A stretch of DNA of 64,000 nt from a virus. The stretch covers positions 1 through 64,000 of IMG/VR virus record IMGVR_UViG_3300009506_000018. One strand, given 5' to 3'. How positions within the stretch are numbered: position 1 is the first letter of the stretch; each line of letters opens with the position of its first letter. The position numbers and the translations under genes were made by a program. The notes beneath the pieces are model-generated. The model worked only from the letters and a program-made list of their open reading frames with translations, did no database searches and was not told the DNA's origin. Shown piece by piece: positions 35,201-40,340 of the stretch.

Positions 35201-36914
35201 ACCCGATCGCTCACTGCAGGGCATCGGCGAGGCGCTGTTCCTGTCGAAAGAAATGAAATCGATGATGGCTGCGGGCGGCGCTTTCTACTCCGGCTACATC
35301 AATTCCGGCGATCCGGCAGCCATCAGCAAGGCGATGAAACGCGCCATCAGGCGCAGCGGCGTTCGCGGCAAGATCCTGAACACACCGTTCCGGCTGGCGC
35401 ATGCCTACAACGACGTCGCTGCCGCCATGGAGAATTCGAACCGCATCGCCTATGGCTACAAGCCAGCTCTCGATACCACTGGCTCGGTCATCGAGGCGGT
35501 GTTCGAATCGAAAGACCTGATGAACTTCGCGAAGCACGGCGACCTGCCGATCGTTTCGTTCTTCATCCAGACCGTGCCGTTCCTCAATGCTCGCCTGCAG
35601 GGCCTGTATCGCTACGGCCAGCGGCAGATGGGCGAGGGTGTGAAGGCTGCCGGGGTGACCCTGTTGAAGGCCATGATCATTACCATGGCGACGCTCGCGC
35701 TCTACTGGTACAACCGTGACGACGAGCGATACAAGCGGCTGACTCAGGAGGACAAGGATCTCTACTGGCACTTCTGGATCAACGATATGCACTATCGTCA
35801 GCCGAAGCCGTTCGAGGTCGGAGCCCTGTACGGAACCATTCCAGAGCGCATGTGGGAATGGATCGAGTCCGATGCTGACGATGCCACGAAGGTCGCCATG
35901 GACAGGCTGGGCTGGATCATCGGGGAGATGTTCAACTTCGACCTCAGGCAGATCCAGCTGGTGAATCCTCTGGTGGAGGCGGCACGTAACTACGACAGCT
36001 TCTTCAAGGGCCCGATCGTGCCCTATTACCTTGAGAAAGTGGATCCGCGCTATCAGTACACGGAGACGACCAGCCCGACTGCCCGGGAGATCTCTGAGAT
36101 CATGCCGTACGACTGGCCGATGCTGCCGGACTTCATCGAATCTCCGATCATGATCGACCACATCCTGCGCGGGTATTTCGGCACACTGGGCAGCTATACC
36201 CTGCTGACCATAGACACCATGCTGCGATCCTCGGGCAAGTACCCGTCAGCGCCGAAGATGAGGGCGGACCAGCTGCCCGTCATGAAGCGATTCTGGCGCG
36301 GCTACGAGCCGCCAGTACGGTATGAGAAGGACAGCACCGGGCGCACCGTGATCGTTCTTCCTGAGGCCACCGAGGGCGCGACGTTCCCGCGCAGGACCGC
36401 ATGGGAGTCGATGCTGTATGACTTCCGACGGGCGGCAGTGCAGGTCGAGGAGACGATGCGTGACATCGAAGAGGGCGAGCGCGTGCCGGATACTCAGGAG
36501 GAAGGCTATCTGGCCCGGCGTGCCCGCTACTTCAAGGGGCTGACCAACGAGCAGGTACTCGACGCGGTCGAGGACGTGAAGGAAGCCTCGGCTGAAATCA
36601 GGGAGATCCGTAAAGAGATCGACGAGATCATGCGGGCCCCGTTGCGGCCAGAAGAAAAGCTCCGCCAGATGGAGCAGAAGTATCGCGAGATCGAGCAGGC
36701 GGCGCTGGACTGGTATGTCAACCGCCCGGGATCCGGGTTCAAGCAGCAAGACAAGGGCGTGAAGCCGGAGGAGCTGCCGCCGCTGATCATGATGGAAGAA
36801 GACTGGAAGCGCCGCAAAAGCATGACCAGTACCGAAGTCATCAGCTGGTTGCAGAAAGATTACCCGGTCACCGCCGAGCTGGTGGCTGACATGCGGGCAG
36901 GAGGGATGAAGTGA
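23280..36914 (+). CDS. Giant polyvalent virion protein (4,544 residues)
   Basis: It begins with a lytic transglycosylase domain (about 18-120; HAESG with the catalytic Glu29, GTMQTMP, YNAGPGN), suited to opening a hole in peptidoglycan during DNA entry. Four copies of GPW(S/T/A)xxQ surround it (6, 144, 153, 230). Later parts, in order: a possible ART-PolyVal-like stretch (about 700-780), a helical domain (about 1060-1430), a zinc-peptidase motif HEIAH (H1647), a GNAT-like stretch (about 1895-1960), a second motif HEIVGH (H2077), an LPD-type region with DEIQSDWHQ (about 2672) and EKSYHLLALKWA (about 3031), and an LPD38-like helical C-terminal third with a hydrophobic segment near 4131. Large phage polyvalent proteins of this kind are thought to be ejected into the host to act on early defences. 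A separate small gene is overprinted near residues 1484-1552. Confidence 0.8.
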   Translation: MATPAGPWTKYQRPQNPDPRLFEAVRHAESGADPNAVSPAGAIGTMQTMPETLRDPGYGVEPLPEHQWDDSTALQKKGEEYLSAMYRKYGGDIEAALIAYNAGPGNADKWLKSNRDYSVLPKRQETEPYVQKVMARYEAPQEAGPWSQHQPEGPWSKYQQQPPPQESQFNPEGAINPETGRPWTQEEVDATALDQKDFLAKYPGSRVQQEMDQRFAASQQGLTQSGEAAGPWAKYQPSGEAQPEDESWLGQFTKTLGARIFSGTLGVSSMAWDTPEAAHRYLRGAYSKLKDSGVPDWLNPFGAPTLIADKIANGHDFGKFHAAGASDMADRIDQSVKFLDETLPAFKDAVAGTEEAQRAWDRFLESDGDFEILWNAAKDPEVLGAAIGQGLPTLLAAYLANRTGHGLPFMGWMEAMDSAQNAQQFEEMTGEQISDGEFAAATASAGAINAVLEKTGLDAILGKLPGGKSLVGRFLLALGTEGGTEFIQEVVQNLSALIYDEEERDQLNEAIDSGDWEAAAKIVTRGGFPAFLGGAGLGAAGGGLGYWADRIRAAETGSEPPPRDDIIERADEVSVSEAEEAGIEVRDVSNDTLQRVATGDPLTDEEMFNLQRAGLARVLNAGEGRMALTPEGKRQLAGEGRSRAQALDQRIRQSRTPTLRDLTDAELRQRVRTIGDIEGLIKRAPPEMDLAKKVTGKVFYADPEATGLPRLMKNRSEGMLSVTISPQNPLQLPAEAFNMLEPEEIEFARREGYDAIISDNGEAMALDPGILRYVRGSGDDGVDKYGFTKEAKNDFEALADAQRGKPEMAMLRAARVVGGGVMQVMTEHLGDLTHRMSERTANENPDQGLEFVWPKVRRGISFLTNPYGFKREFEENLRSNFRHWQEEPRYRPRWFNKLVETTGKEPTFEEYRKLVDRALKEYADEHRQLPVYNEAQKLARDIAVALGEQRFDLVTSKLERLREMMVNDEGKPDIEKWVSYARRHPSITSPSLSRTRRRRRAPSGEWYQDRYPTLGERPVGAPPGIKDIRAVGRFVTKLRNRVRRGEGKDGGGRNLIPPDAWTWYEDAGSLIRKLVKGDMQDMEKMVRLLALMSPNTSVETNVTKWITGIYRAYKEGRLSDLTQIPGALMGNEDLISALEADELTINTRGVGPKLLNFYRNLWDATFEQDRYPDAVTIDLWIAREFGFTNPKKVIDTQYEFARKVLVDATADYNEEYGTSWKPRQFQAALWVLARGGKRGSFAELIRGSSANAAFETIPSESFNEGRVLARLTDEERVKYTEEMLDVLGTEDGRNELLDAMGLPLYVTQQMRGAYMGTTAPGALMEAPLLKAAEGYDRETADTIAMALQYIYKQDSVIWFRPVKSEAKEPPSPNEEGYDQAFAVRFDKALTSEDIGLLAAMLEQYFPGQGFTVTEPDEITLINLDGIDPKTGEAPATPRKKAANNAKWLDGIRSWLSEISTPFGIIGADTSPMTVESSGYRRTIHDWEADEKGSRLLDEIQARRPGLESRLDDWRGRAEQVTKRWVGSAKTASRPASAPVPVDRLDHGGRAQVEVYGRFGSLRKEPTTDRLKIYNLRPAIENPQGTTQKLLDDYGFEVEVFSFDPERFRLPELKKRGYEQGVVWIYDPEVKRGSFNDAEYTRAWRVSHEIAHAITEQLMEERYGPSFRYGRLGRIALLPRGKPPRQTLVEQRPLTLKEAQRAVEWEDLAFRVQRMLLEQVGISINEEQFTQEYNTNLSDAMYRSLTGEFGDPGEYGFMPNAARRVPVRDVLRALEKTEEQLAKVAGRKPTEGIDLDSWERIPESELRRVMDQRRADNQSPTTGESLDDMRISVNEDGTLRLKQPRRMSRKIKVSTPEYGKNVEAMVKEWMEGTEANPFGAPERIIEWKAAAQIRPADKDTVSIESIRAFEMHKGDGGMALRRIVELADKHGVTLQLSPVPFGEGGLTRKQLVDWYKRNGFRLRPEAPFVYERKPRKATRFSKKRTNEGKGLGKAGVQNAVRQVYRRMNSAPRVVVVDTVEDLPHEVYLKLLEEHQRDPKKNALGRTQGLYDIHGAFDTVYLIGANINTNEEAIDVLLHEIVGHYGTQGVLSVQQWERVMDRIYNTFPDLVKDAAERNDLNMADLAERRIASEEVIAYYTGQALHRKSIPQKMKMIIEDLVEMFRVWLNRALGKGHGITKRQIRGIIAEGWNFVHRPGGYKHQAVRLHKNHRYSMYSPYLYSALHDWLGSVPEIKSGGRTKAQWEQEIAAAVKKGLIKQEELDWSELEILLENPTINDIYRHWSGQRDDKIDEVFHLYPDKDVEAAYRRKDEIDIERREILDEKLPHTIWPGRTDMYHRKSIIKAMVDGTVEISRAGIETYDQKYSWQDYTQGLNDTDAAYNSAKRLVKRLREMEEEYEDVRDMIQRYGARPANKIPVAVVQNWVAENGVKIDVTGPTSNVDWDDAATFDANYPDNEDHPEYSDLDEFIEEKASEELDELFSGDLLAKMEDSSWRGIAEAMFDNEMELEEGEDYEEALLEYASHNEHLIDEDYTENEIKSQMRVDEWETEYKEGLIAEYNWDFENVEFRVQGNRHNDEFDLYIDGSEYASSIAGDDIDYYIREWGQEQANQPGTRWSQYTLPGGTDYEETLLRWDRKENLFTASAHWDDISNIIVHLRHDIRETPDGERVFFIDEIQSDWHQELRDMGRRDPKLAQRLKEEIVEVHQAYNKNIRPQGEKAILDALQTMSVKDILDFIIYGETHEQWDNNPIDEFVVSKPSAFNYRKQWLEQAVGKNPRNQFKELSGLDSKHSGMLGVVSDKMLDMLGTFANADLLARLTDTQLAPAVGKFDAATGAIIANALMGKFPYIKEGSNGRKMIAYPKVNIDESGPDHSYVWHNNDPAPDWRKGEFKDAVITPQDLQQIFEPGRAQAIKDALIKTMLRELKIADETYDPSHPEFDQQNRLATGAMAEALYRYLDKVSSTGQGPLFDMAYGADKLPASKLAEEFTERGHEFRLSSLVTDLKSWRSNFIDGIQLELQEREDKIQRAESGMDPAPFEKSYHLLALKWAMAEATRRGIKKVAIANGEVHGFRWSSGKLYDYVEVMASSTVEGLQLSNNRQGFSNLPAEPMPQNTDFRDTSIARKYQKAQQEGYEGGLFEWVNENVDRIYWITTYENGEAITRFAASREELPQWLGPMVAQKVIEDEELERSRTGNDSTFVAVDAIEVAGYRQATAGGYSSKQMTGSRAIYNTIQPNVFTNKLLKKYGAKVVWGPIKGKPDLSEGTIPYFDRPVKDVEKDIRKNYRVVEDRLTEEELNDYMTNLYGKKVMAPEDVDYGKYRIPLHAVGPAHQDDAVHRSVIWREITEKDENGELVGSGRFKEQEVNDYYLISTEQEYNDELEKIRKTPVYALQKHKIFATHEGDKAMWAWELDPANGYGARRWLMDKRGRTYNFERRDIERQLERMVRTEVEESARAFGAWTIEITPKLSEQLRTKGMPLFSRAPPAEQAEGMKELDSKVAGEGLTSLQRFQNFIFKVLGVENKKAHIEQAFIDQFAGIRHAIRAYYGDVGLPPELDPYKHAHLTTSTDSQIYIALMEGTLEWRDGATQIKEGSSGLLKILEPVGKHIDEWGKFMVARRAKRLYLEGIKEGSPVFFNLRQHFERTRAENRRPRTIEAMREAAWQDILSGELGTEIHDQIKKSGREQLLSPKAIEAGMWLGEQNPMFETVADRYAQFMSEMLDWAQTAGVINPETRPLWENADYIPFYRLRDNQLGAGFSEQSGTVPPTLTGTSAMARQFLTRGLANQRSPIRKLRGGTSMLGNPLENILINLNMLMQTTMRNNAAVLTIDSLNGSGMVTKAQGYEFLEEKTIAEGDLKRRLRAVGIDTEDMDQAALAALKKMWVVDTPKDPNIITILRNGKKEYWHVHDELLFRSLTAINQRHFQSFFGSMAMAPFRWTKRLLTTMITLDPAFMGANWMRDGPMAFVNSRYAKMLRPDRSLQGIGEALFLSKEMKSMMAAGGAFYSGYINSGDPAAISKAMKRAIRRSGVRGKILNTPFRLAHAYNDVAAAMENSNRIAYGYKPALDTTGSVIEAVFESKDLMNFAKHGDLPIVSFFIQTVPFLNARLQGLYRYGQRQMGEGVKAAGVTLLKAMIITMATLALYWYNRDDERYKRLTQEDKDLYWHFWINDMHYRQPKPFEVGALYGTIPERMWEWIESDADDATKVAMDRLGWIIGEMFNFDLRQIQLVNPLVEAARNYDSFFKGPIVPYYLEKVDPRYQYTETTSPTAREISEIMPYDWPMLPDFIESPIMIDHILRGYFGTLGSYTLLTIDTMLRSSGKYPSAPKMRADQLPVMKRFWRGYEPPVRYEKDSTGRTVIVLPEATEGATFPRRTAWESMLYDFRRAAVQVEETMRDIEEGERVPDTQEEGYLARRARYFKGLTNEQVLDAVEDVKEASAEIREIRKEIDEIMRAPLRPEEKLRQMEQKYREIEQAALDWYVNRPGSGFKQQDKGVKPEELPPLIMMEEDWKRRKSMTSTEVISWLQKDYPVTAELVADMRAGGMK
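27730..27936 (+). CDS. Small basic protein overprinted in another frame inside the giant gene
   Basis: A 68-residue frame in +1 relative to the host gene. AGGAGAACC lies at 27717-27725, 4 nt before its ATG, the same extended ribosome-binding signature used by the early and replication genes of this phage. Third-position GC is about 76% in this frame against about 48% in the giant frame over the same bases, the reverse of what is seen on both sides. A TATAAT at 27668-27673 could be a -10 box, though no good -35 is visible. The product is Lys/Arg-rich (KLTKKDLDYLMKYKP). No family is recognised. It looks like a small gene cassette captured in frame by the giant gene. Confidence 0.6.
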   Translation: MTGKLTKKDLDYLMKYKPDARALNRGLTIGVGGPNKSRSGGSVAQRRHQGQLPHQYPWIDSTTEDERK

Positions 36915-37417
36915 CCAAATCTGAATACGCCATCGAGAAGACGCTGGAGCATGAAGGCGGGTATGTCGATCACCCGGCGGACCCGGGCGGTGCGACCCAG
37001 TTCGGCATCAGCCTGCGCTGGTACCGGGAGCACGTGGATCCAGACGCGGATGTTGGCGCGATCATGCGCCTGACAAAGTCAGATGCGATTGACCTGTACG
37101 AAAAATACTTCTGGGACGAGAAGTACGATCTCATCCATGATCGCGACGTGGCGGCAAAGGTGTTCGACATGGCTGTCAACATGGGGTCGAAGCAGGCACA
37201 CAAGTTATTCCAGCGGGCGCTGCTCGCCTGTGGCAAGGATGTAGATGACGATGGCATCGTTGGCCCGGCCACGCTCAAGGCAGCCAACGGTGTCGAGGCC
37301 GGTGTGCTGATGGCGGCGCTGCGGGCAACGCAGGCCGGTTTCTATCGGGGGTTGGTGATGAAGAAGGCCAGCAACGAGGCGTTTATCAAGGGCTGGCTGC
37401 GGAGGGCATACGCATGA
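36911..37417 (+). CDS. Endolysin, glycoside hydrolase 108 (N-acetylmuramidase) type
   Basis: A 168-residue lysozyme starting at GTG with AGGAGG upstream. The GH108 hallmark HEGGYVDHPADPGGATQFGIS (residues 14-34) gives the catalytic Glu15. The C-terminal half (MAVNMG...KLFQRAL..........DGIVGPATLKAAN) is the PG-binding-3 type domain that normally follows. It cleaves the glycan strands of peptidoglycan at the end of infection. There is no signal peptide, so release depends on the holin encoded next. It overlaps the giant gene stop. Confidence 0.9.
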   Translation: MTKSEYAIEKTLEHEGGYVDHPADPGGATQFGISLRWYREHVDPDADVGAIMRLTKSDAIDLYEKYFWDEKYDLIHDRDVAAKVFDMAVNMGSKQAHKLFQRALLACGKDVDDDGIVGPATLKAANGVEAGVLMAALRATQAGFYRGLVMKKASNEAFIKGWLRRAYA

Positions 37418-37932
37418 GCTTCGGAAAGAAGGCACTGTCGGTACTGAAGAAGCTGGCTCCGACAGTCGCCACTGCGGTGGGCGGTCCGTTCGGTGGCATG
37501 GCGGCTGCAGTGCTGGGCGAAGTACTGGGCGTGGACGGGGACTCTGTCGAAGAGGCAATCCTGTCCGGTAACCCGGAGGTACTGATGAAGGTGAAGGAAG
37601 CCGACCAGACCTTCAAGGTGAAGATGCGCGAGCTGGGGATCCGCGAGGAAGAGCTGCACCAGAGGGACCGGGCCAGCGCCCGGGAGATGGCGGCGAAGCT
37701 GGGCATGTGGCCGCAAGTGGTGCTGTCCATCATCTACACGATGGGCTACTTCGTGATGCTCTACCTGCTGGTGTCTGGCGAGTGGCATCCGCCGCCGGAT
37801 TCGCAAGAGCTGGTCGCTGGCCTCATCGGCGTCCTGACTGCTGGCGTCGTCAAGGTCATGGACTTCTGGTTCGGCTCCAGCATCGGCAGCAAGCAGAAGA
37901 CGCAGGTCATGGCTGCGCAGGAGGTACCGTAA
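37414..37932 (+). CDS. Holin of the 3TM (GTA-type) family
   Basis: A 172-residue protein with a hydrophobic Gly/Ala N-terminal stretch (about 14-42), a charged middle with 'QRDRASAREMAAKLGMWPQVVLSIIYTMGY' (about 84-113), and two clear membrane helices (about 100-120 and 131-152). The DR.SARE..AK motif followed by membrane helices is typical of 3TM holins, including those of gene transfer agents. It would permeabilise the inner membrane to release the endolysin encoded just upstream (ATGA overlap). Confidence 0.75.
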   Translation: MSFGKKALSVLKKLAPTVATAVGGPFGGMAAAVLGEVLGVDGDSVEEAILSGNPEVLMKVKEADQTFKVKMRELGIREEELHQRDRASAREMAAKLGMWPQVVLSIIYTMGYFVMLYLLVSGEWHPPPDSQELVAGLIGVLTAGVVKVMDFWFGSSIGSKQKTQVMAAQEVP

Positions 37933-38231
37933 TGGCAGAGGTCAGCAAGAGCCTGCACATCGGCTCGGTCGTCATGAACATCGCCCTGCTGGCCGGGTTC
38001 GTCTCGACCGTCTTCGCCGTCGATACCCGCTACGTCAAGGTCGCTGAATTCCAGCACTTCCATCAGGACTACATGGAGTCCGATGTCCGCGACCTGCGAG
38101 CCGAGCTGCGGGAGGCTGAGCGTGCCGGGGACGCCGACTGGTACGAGGACGTACTGGGGGAGCTGGAGGAACTACTCGACGAGCTGTGCCTCCAGTACCC
38201 CAATAGCCGGTACTGCAAGGACGGGGATTAG
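37932..38231 (+). CDS. Small membrane protein of the lysis cassette (possible i-spanin)
   Basis: A 99-residue protein started at the ATG that overlaps the holin stop. It has one N-terminal membrane segment (SLHIGSVVMNIALLAGFVSTVFAV, about 6-29) and a periplasmic, acidic coiled-coil tail (VRDLRAELREAER...LGELEELLDELC) ending in two Cys. Topology and position after endolysin and holin resemble an inner-membrane spanin, but no outer-membrane partner is seen. Confidence 0.5.
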   Translation: MAEVSKSLHIGSVVMNIALLAGFVSTVFAVDTRYVKVAEFQHFHQDYMESDVRDLRAELREAERAGDADWYEDVLGELEELLDELCLQYPNSRYCKDGD

Positions 38232-38413
38232 TAGCGGTAGACTTCCTGCCGCACGTTTGCGGCGGGCGCACCATGCTTTTCACAGACGGCAGGCGTGTCC
38301 TGCTTCGTCCATGGACCAATGGTCTTCGTACAGCCGCACCGATAGGCGATGCGCGTGACTCGTACTTCGGTTGGCGGCTGTTCGACCCACTTCTGGGCGG
38401 TCGCAGTCGTCAT
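38228..38413 (-). CDS. Small Cys-containing hypothetical protein
   Basis: A 61-residue frame convergent with the lysis cassette and overlapping it by 4 nt. It carries CGC...CEKH, a possible metal-binding set. Third-position GC is about 72%, consistent with coding. The ribosome site is weak, and the terminator at 38466-38499 lies between it and the next leftward genes, so it would need read-through or its own promoter. Confidence 0.5.
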   Translation of the reverse strand: MTTATAQKWVEQPPTEVRVTRIAYRCGCTKTIGPWTKQDTPAVCEKHGAPAANVRQEVYRY

Positions 38414-38465
38414 CTCGTGTTACCCGTGTTGACATGGCATCACCAGTATCGGGTAAGTCAGCGCG

Positions 38466-38499
38466 AAAAAAAAGAGGGCCCCTATCACAAGGGGCCCTC
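38466..38499 (-). terminator. Terminator of the short leftward operon
   Basis: GAGGGCCCC (38474-38482) pairs perfectly with GGGGCCCTC (38491-38499) with an 8-nt loop. Read leftward, the hairpin is followed by a U8 run (A-run 38466-38473). It ends transcripts of the two genes at 38.5-39.0 kb. Confidence 0.85.
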
Positions 38500-38530
38500 G
38501 AAGTCTCGTGGACAACCGGATGAAAGTGGG

Positions 38531-38797
38531 TCAGTTGTCCACGGACAGGAAGCGCCGGGCAGCCTTCGTCATGCCATGGGCCTTGCCGTACCGCTTGAAG
38601 ATCCGCTTCGCCCGGGCCAGCGGATAGGGCTTGTCGCGGTAGGTAGCCGGGGCCATGAAGCGGCGCTCGTTTTTCGGGACTGGCCGGGGGTGCAGCTTGC
38701 CATCCATAGTCAGGACGTGGAGCTTCGTCCGCTTCTCCTCGACCAGCACCGCCTTCGTGCCGATCTGCTGCGGGGCCTTGTAGAGCAGGACTTCCAT
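38531..38797 (-). CDS. Small basic hypothetical protein
   Basis: An 88-residue, Lys/Arg-rich protein (KRIFKRYGKAHGMTKAARRFLS at the end, RRFMAPATYRDKPYPLARAKR before it). The start chosen has AGGGGGTGGTGAC upstream; the upstream extension of the frame is a shadow. It may be a nucleic-acid-binding or host-takeover protein. It is second in a two-gene leftward operon. No family is known. Confidence 0.6.
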   Translation of the reverse strand: MEVLLYKAPQQIGTKAVLVEEKRTKLHVLTMDGKLHPRPVPKNERRFMAPATYRDKPYPLARAKRIFKRYGKAHGMTKAARRFLSVDN

Positions 38798-38798
38798 G

Positions 38799-39038
38799 TC
38801 ACCACCCCCTGAGCTGGCGGAGCCGGGCACGGGCCGCGCTGATGGCGGCGATCCGGTGAGAGTAGGTGCCGACCGGGTCAGGATCGTCGCTGCGCCTGCC
38901 TTCCCGGGAGTCGGCCTCGACGAAGAAGATCGGGAAGCTGGGGACGATGCGGTCGATGTAGCCAACGGTCCACACCCAGCGCCCGGCGTTCGGTCCCCGG
39001 AGGATCCGGCGGACTTCGTAGGTCAGCTTGTTTTGCAT
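38799..39038 (-). CDS. Small hypothetical protein, first gene of the short leftward operon
   Basis: A 79-residue protein. The start is the ATG with AAGGAGAACC 4 nt upstream. Product: LTYEVRRILRGPNAGRWVWTVGYIDRIVPSF..FFVEADSREGRR, a mixed alpha/beta sequence with Trp/Arg. It is preceded by an extended -10 promoter and a palindromic operator. It is probably an early gene. The function is unknown. Confidence 0.65.
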   Translation of the reverse strand: MQNKLTYEVRRILRGPNAGRWVWTVGYIDRIVPSFPIFFVEADSREGRRSDDPDPVGTYSHRIAAISAARARLRQLRGW

Positions 39039-39071
39039 GGCGGTTCTCCTTCGCATGCGGGTTGATAATGT

Positions 39072-39106
39072 GTGGGAAAACAGTGATTTCCCACGACATC
39101 ATTATA
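39072..39106 (-). promoter_or_regulatory. Leftward extended -10 promoter with palindromic operator
   Basis: Read leftward, TGTTATAAT (TATAAT at 39106-39101) is a perfect extended -10 element; the -35 is poor. The start point would fall near 39094, inside the perfect 8-bp inverted repeat GTGGGAAA (39072-39079) / TTTCCCAC (39087-39094). A repressor bound there would block initiation. Confidence 0.65.
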
Positions 39107-39132
39107 ACACACAATAGATTTCGGCCTTAGAT

Positions 39133-39181
39133 CAATGACTTACAAGGCTGCTTTCATATAGAAATCAGCCGTAAGTTATTG
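39133..39181. repeat. 49-bp hyphenated palindrome in an AT-rich intergenic region
   Basis: CAATGACTTAC-aa-GGCTG (39133-39150) matches the reverse of CAGCC-GTAAGTTATTG (39166-39181). A nested TTTC/GAAA pair (39152-39155 and 39161-39164) closes an ATATA loop. The whole could form one long cruciform or RNA hairpin. It lies between the leftward terminator and the 39.1-kb promoter. It could be an operator array, a processed RNA or a replication element. Confidence 0.5.
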
Positions 39182-39210
39182 AGCCTGCGTGACCTTGCGC
39201 GGATTTGCGC

Positions 39211-39240
39211 AAAAAAAAGCCCCCGGAATTACCGGGGGCT
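39211..39240 (-). terminator. Terminator of the leftward recombination operon
   Basis: AGCCCCCGG (39218-39226) pairs with CCGGGGGCT (39232-39240) around an AATTA loop. Read leftward it is followed by U8 (39211-39218). Confidence 0.9.
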
Positions 39241-39370
39241 AGTCTCACTGCCGGTCACCCGGCCCCATCAAGGCTTTGCAATCCAATCCGGGGCCGACGC
39301 CGTTTGCACCTATGGAGGGGAGAACCGGGTGCATTCCAAAAGTAGCACCTAAATGCCCCCGTACCAACCC
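39241..39370 (-). other. Structured leftward 3' region without a clear gene
   Basis: The stretch from 39039 to 39370 contains no gene I can support. Its right part (transcribed leftward after the 94-residue gene) holds hairpins: GGTGC/GCACC (39329-39349), CGGCCCC/GGGGCCG (39260-39266 with 39290-39296) and CCGG/CCGG around 39251-39261. A 29-codon frame crosses it without a convincing ribosome site. It resembles a structured 3' UTR or a small RNA. Confidence 0.35.
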
Positions 39371-39655
39371 TCATGTGTCGCCATAGTCACCGTGCCAGCC
39401 GGGGCGGCGGTACTTCTCCCATGGCCGACCATAGTGGTAGACCTCCGGGTTCCTTTCGCACCAGCGCGATTCTCCGGCCATCTCAGCCGCGTTCTCGCAT
39501 TGGCGCGGGGTGGTGTAGTAGCACTCGTAGATGTCGCCGTCTGTCGCACACCACGGCTCTTCGCCGACGAACAAAGTCTCTGCCCTCAGGTTAACCCACA
39601 GGGCGCAGCCCAGTCCGATCGCGACGATCGCAATCCACCATTGTCTCTGGTTCAT
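39371..39655 (-). CDS. Exported Cys-rich small protein, DUF3551-like
   Basis: A 94-residue protein started at the ATG that overlaps the upstream gene's stop (ATGA), with GAGGTGA before it. N-terminal signal or membrane segment (WWIAIVAIGLGCALWVNL, 6-23), then EEPWCA...YECYYTTPRQCENAAEMAGESRWCERNPEVY. The spacing of W-C-A, C, T..QC and WC..NP is that of DUF3551-like small exported proteins, mainly known from alphaproteobacteria. It probably acts in the periplasm. Last gene before the terminator. Confidence 0.6.
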   Translation of the reverse strand: MNQRQWWIAIVAIGLGCALWVNLRAETLFVGEEPWCATDGDIYECYYTTPRQCENAAEMAGESRWCERNPEVYHYGRPWEKYRRPGWHGDYGDT

Positions 39656-40068
39656 ATCGTCACCTCGCATGGCTTGAAATCGCTCTTCGGAATCAGCAGC
39701 TGGGGCGGGCCGAACCTGACCGTGTGGTCGTAGCGCAGCCCAGACTGGACCGGCCACGCCTTGTGATAGAGCGCAAACGAGTCGTCCGCGTCTTCCTCGT
39801 AGTGAGCCATGAACCAGACGTGCGGGACCAGCAGCCTCACCGACCAGTCGCGCAGCAGGTAAAAGGACATGGCGTCGATCAGGTAGTGCCCCTTGTCCTC
39901 GACGATCTCCTGCCCCGAGTACAGGTTGGCGATGCTGACCACCTTGTCGTTGCGGGTCAGGGTCGCATGGAAAGGGCGGAAGGTTTCCGCCACCTTCGTC
40001 AGGCTCGTGTTCCAGACGCTGCACTTTCCCCACTTGCCGACGGCATCCCAGATCTTGTTGTCAGTCAT
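39652..40068 (-). CDS. Hypothetical protein
   Basis: A 138-residue protein; the ATG follows GGAGGACC. Mixed alpha/beta, Trp- and Tyr-rich (DAVGKWGKCSVWNTS, MSFYLLRDWSVRLLVPHVWFMAHYEED). No known motif. It forms a tight leftward chain with the exported gene below and the 75-residue gene above. Function unknown. Confidence 0.65.
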   Translation of the reverse strand: MTDNKIWDAVGKWGKCSVWNTSLTKVAETFRPFHATLTRNDKVVSIANLYSGQEIVEDKGHYLIDAMSFYLLRDWSVRLLVPHVWFMAHYEEDADDSFALYHKAWPVQSGLRYDHTVRFGPPQLLIPKSDFKPCEVTI

Positions 40069-40288
40069 CGTCCCGGTCCTCCGTGAAGTATCGGTGAACC
40101 TGCACCGTCTCGCCTTCAGGAAGCATCGGCAGCGGGTCGCCCACCGGGAGCAAAGACCCTCTGTAGGATGCGACAGTCTGGATCCCCGGGGCATCGTTGG
40201 GGAGTGACGCCGGAGCAGCCAATAAGTACGCAGAACCCAGCCAGTCGCGAGCGATCGAACGTCGGCGGGCCAGCGTCTTCTCCTGCAT
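40061..40288 (-). CDS. Small hypothetical protein (start uncertain)
   Basis: A 75-residue protein from the ATG at 40288 (MQEKTLARRRSIARDWLGSAYLL...). The frame also opens at an ATG at 40384 inside the SSB gene with AGGGAGGGC upstream, which would give 107 residues. The first has a weak ribosome site, the second a better one but a 44-nt overlap with SSB. No family recognised. Confidence 0.5.
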   Translation of the reverse strand: MQEKTLARRRSIARDWLGSAYLLAAPASLPNDAPGIQTVASYRGSLLPVGDPLPMLPEGETVQVHRYFTEDRDDD

Positions 40289-40340
40289 GCGGGCGTCGTC
40301 GCCCCGGAGATCCAGATACGGTGGGAGCGTCAGGCATCGC

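Noticed and set aside
39241-39352. Possible tRNA-Cys on the leftward strand (GGATTGCAAAGCC resembles an anticodon arm)
   Set aside because: There is no T-loop (TTCRA) at the right distance, no matching acceptor stem and no CCA-like end. The paired arms fit plain hairpins better.
39353-39733. Rightward 126-residue frame across the DUF3551-like gene
   Set aside because: It is antisense to a gene with a signal peptide, conserved Cys pattern and a good ribosome site. Its own sequence has no family pattern.
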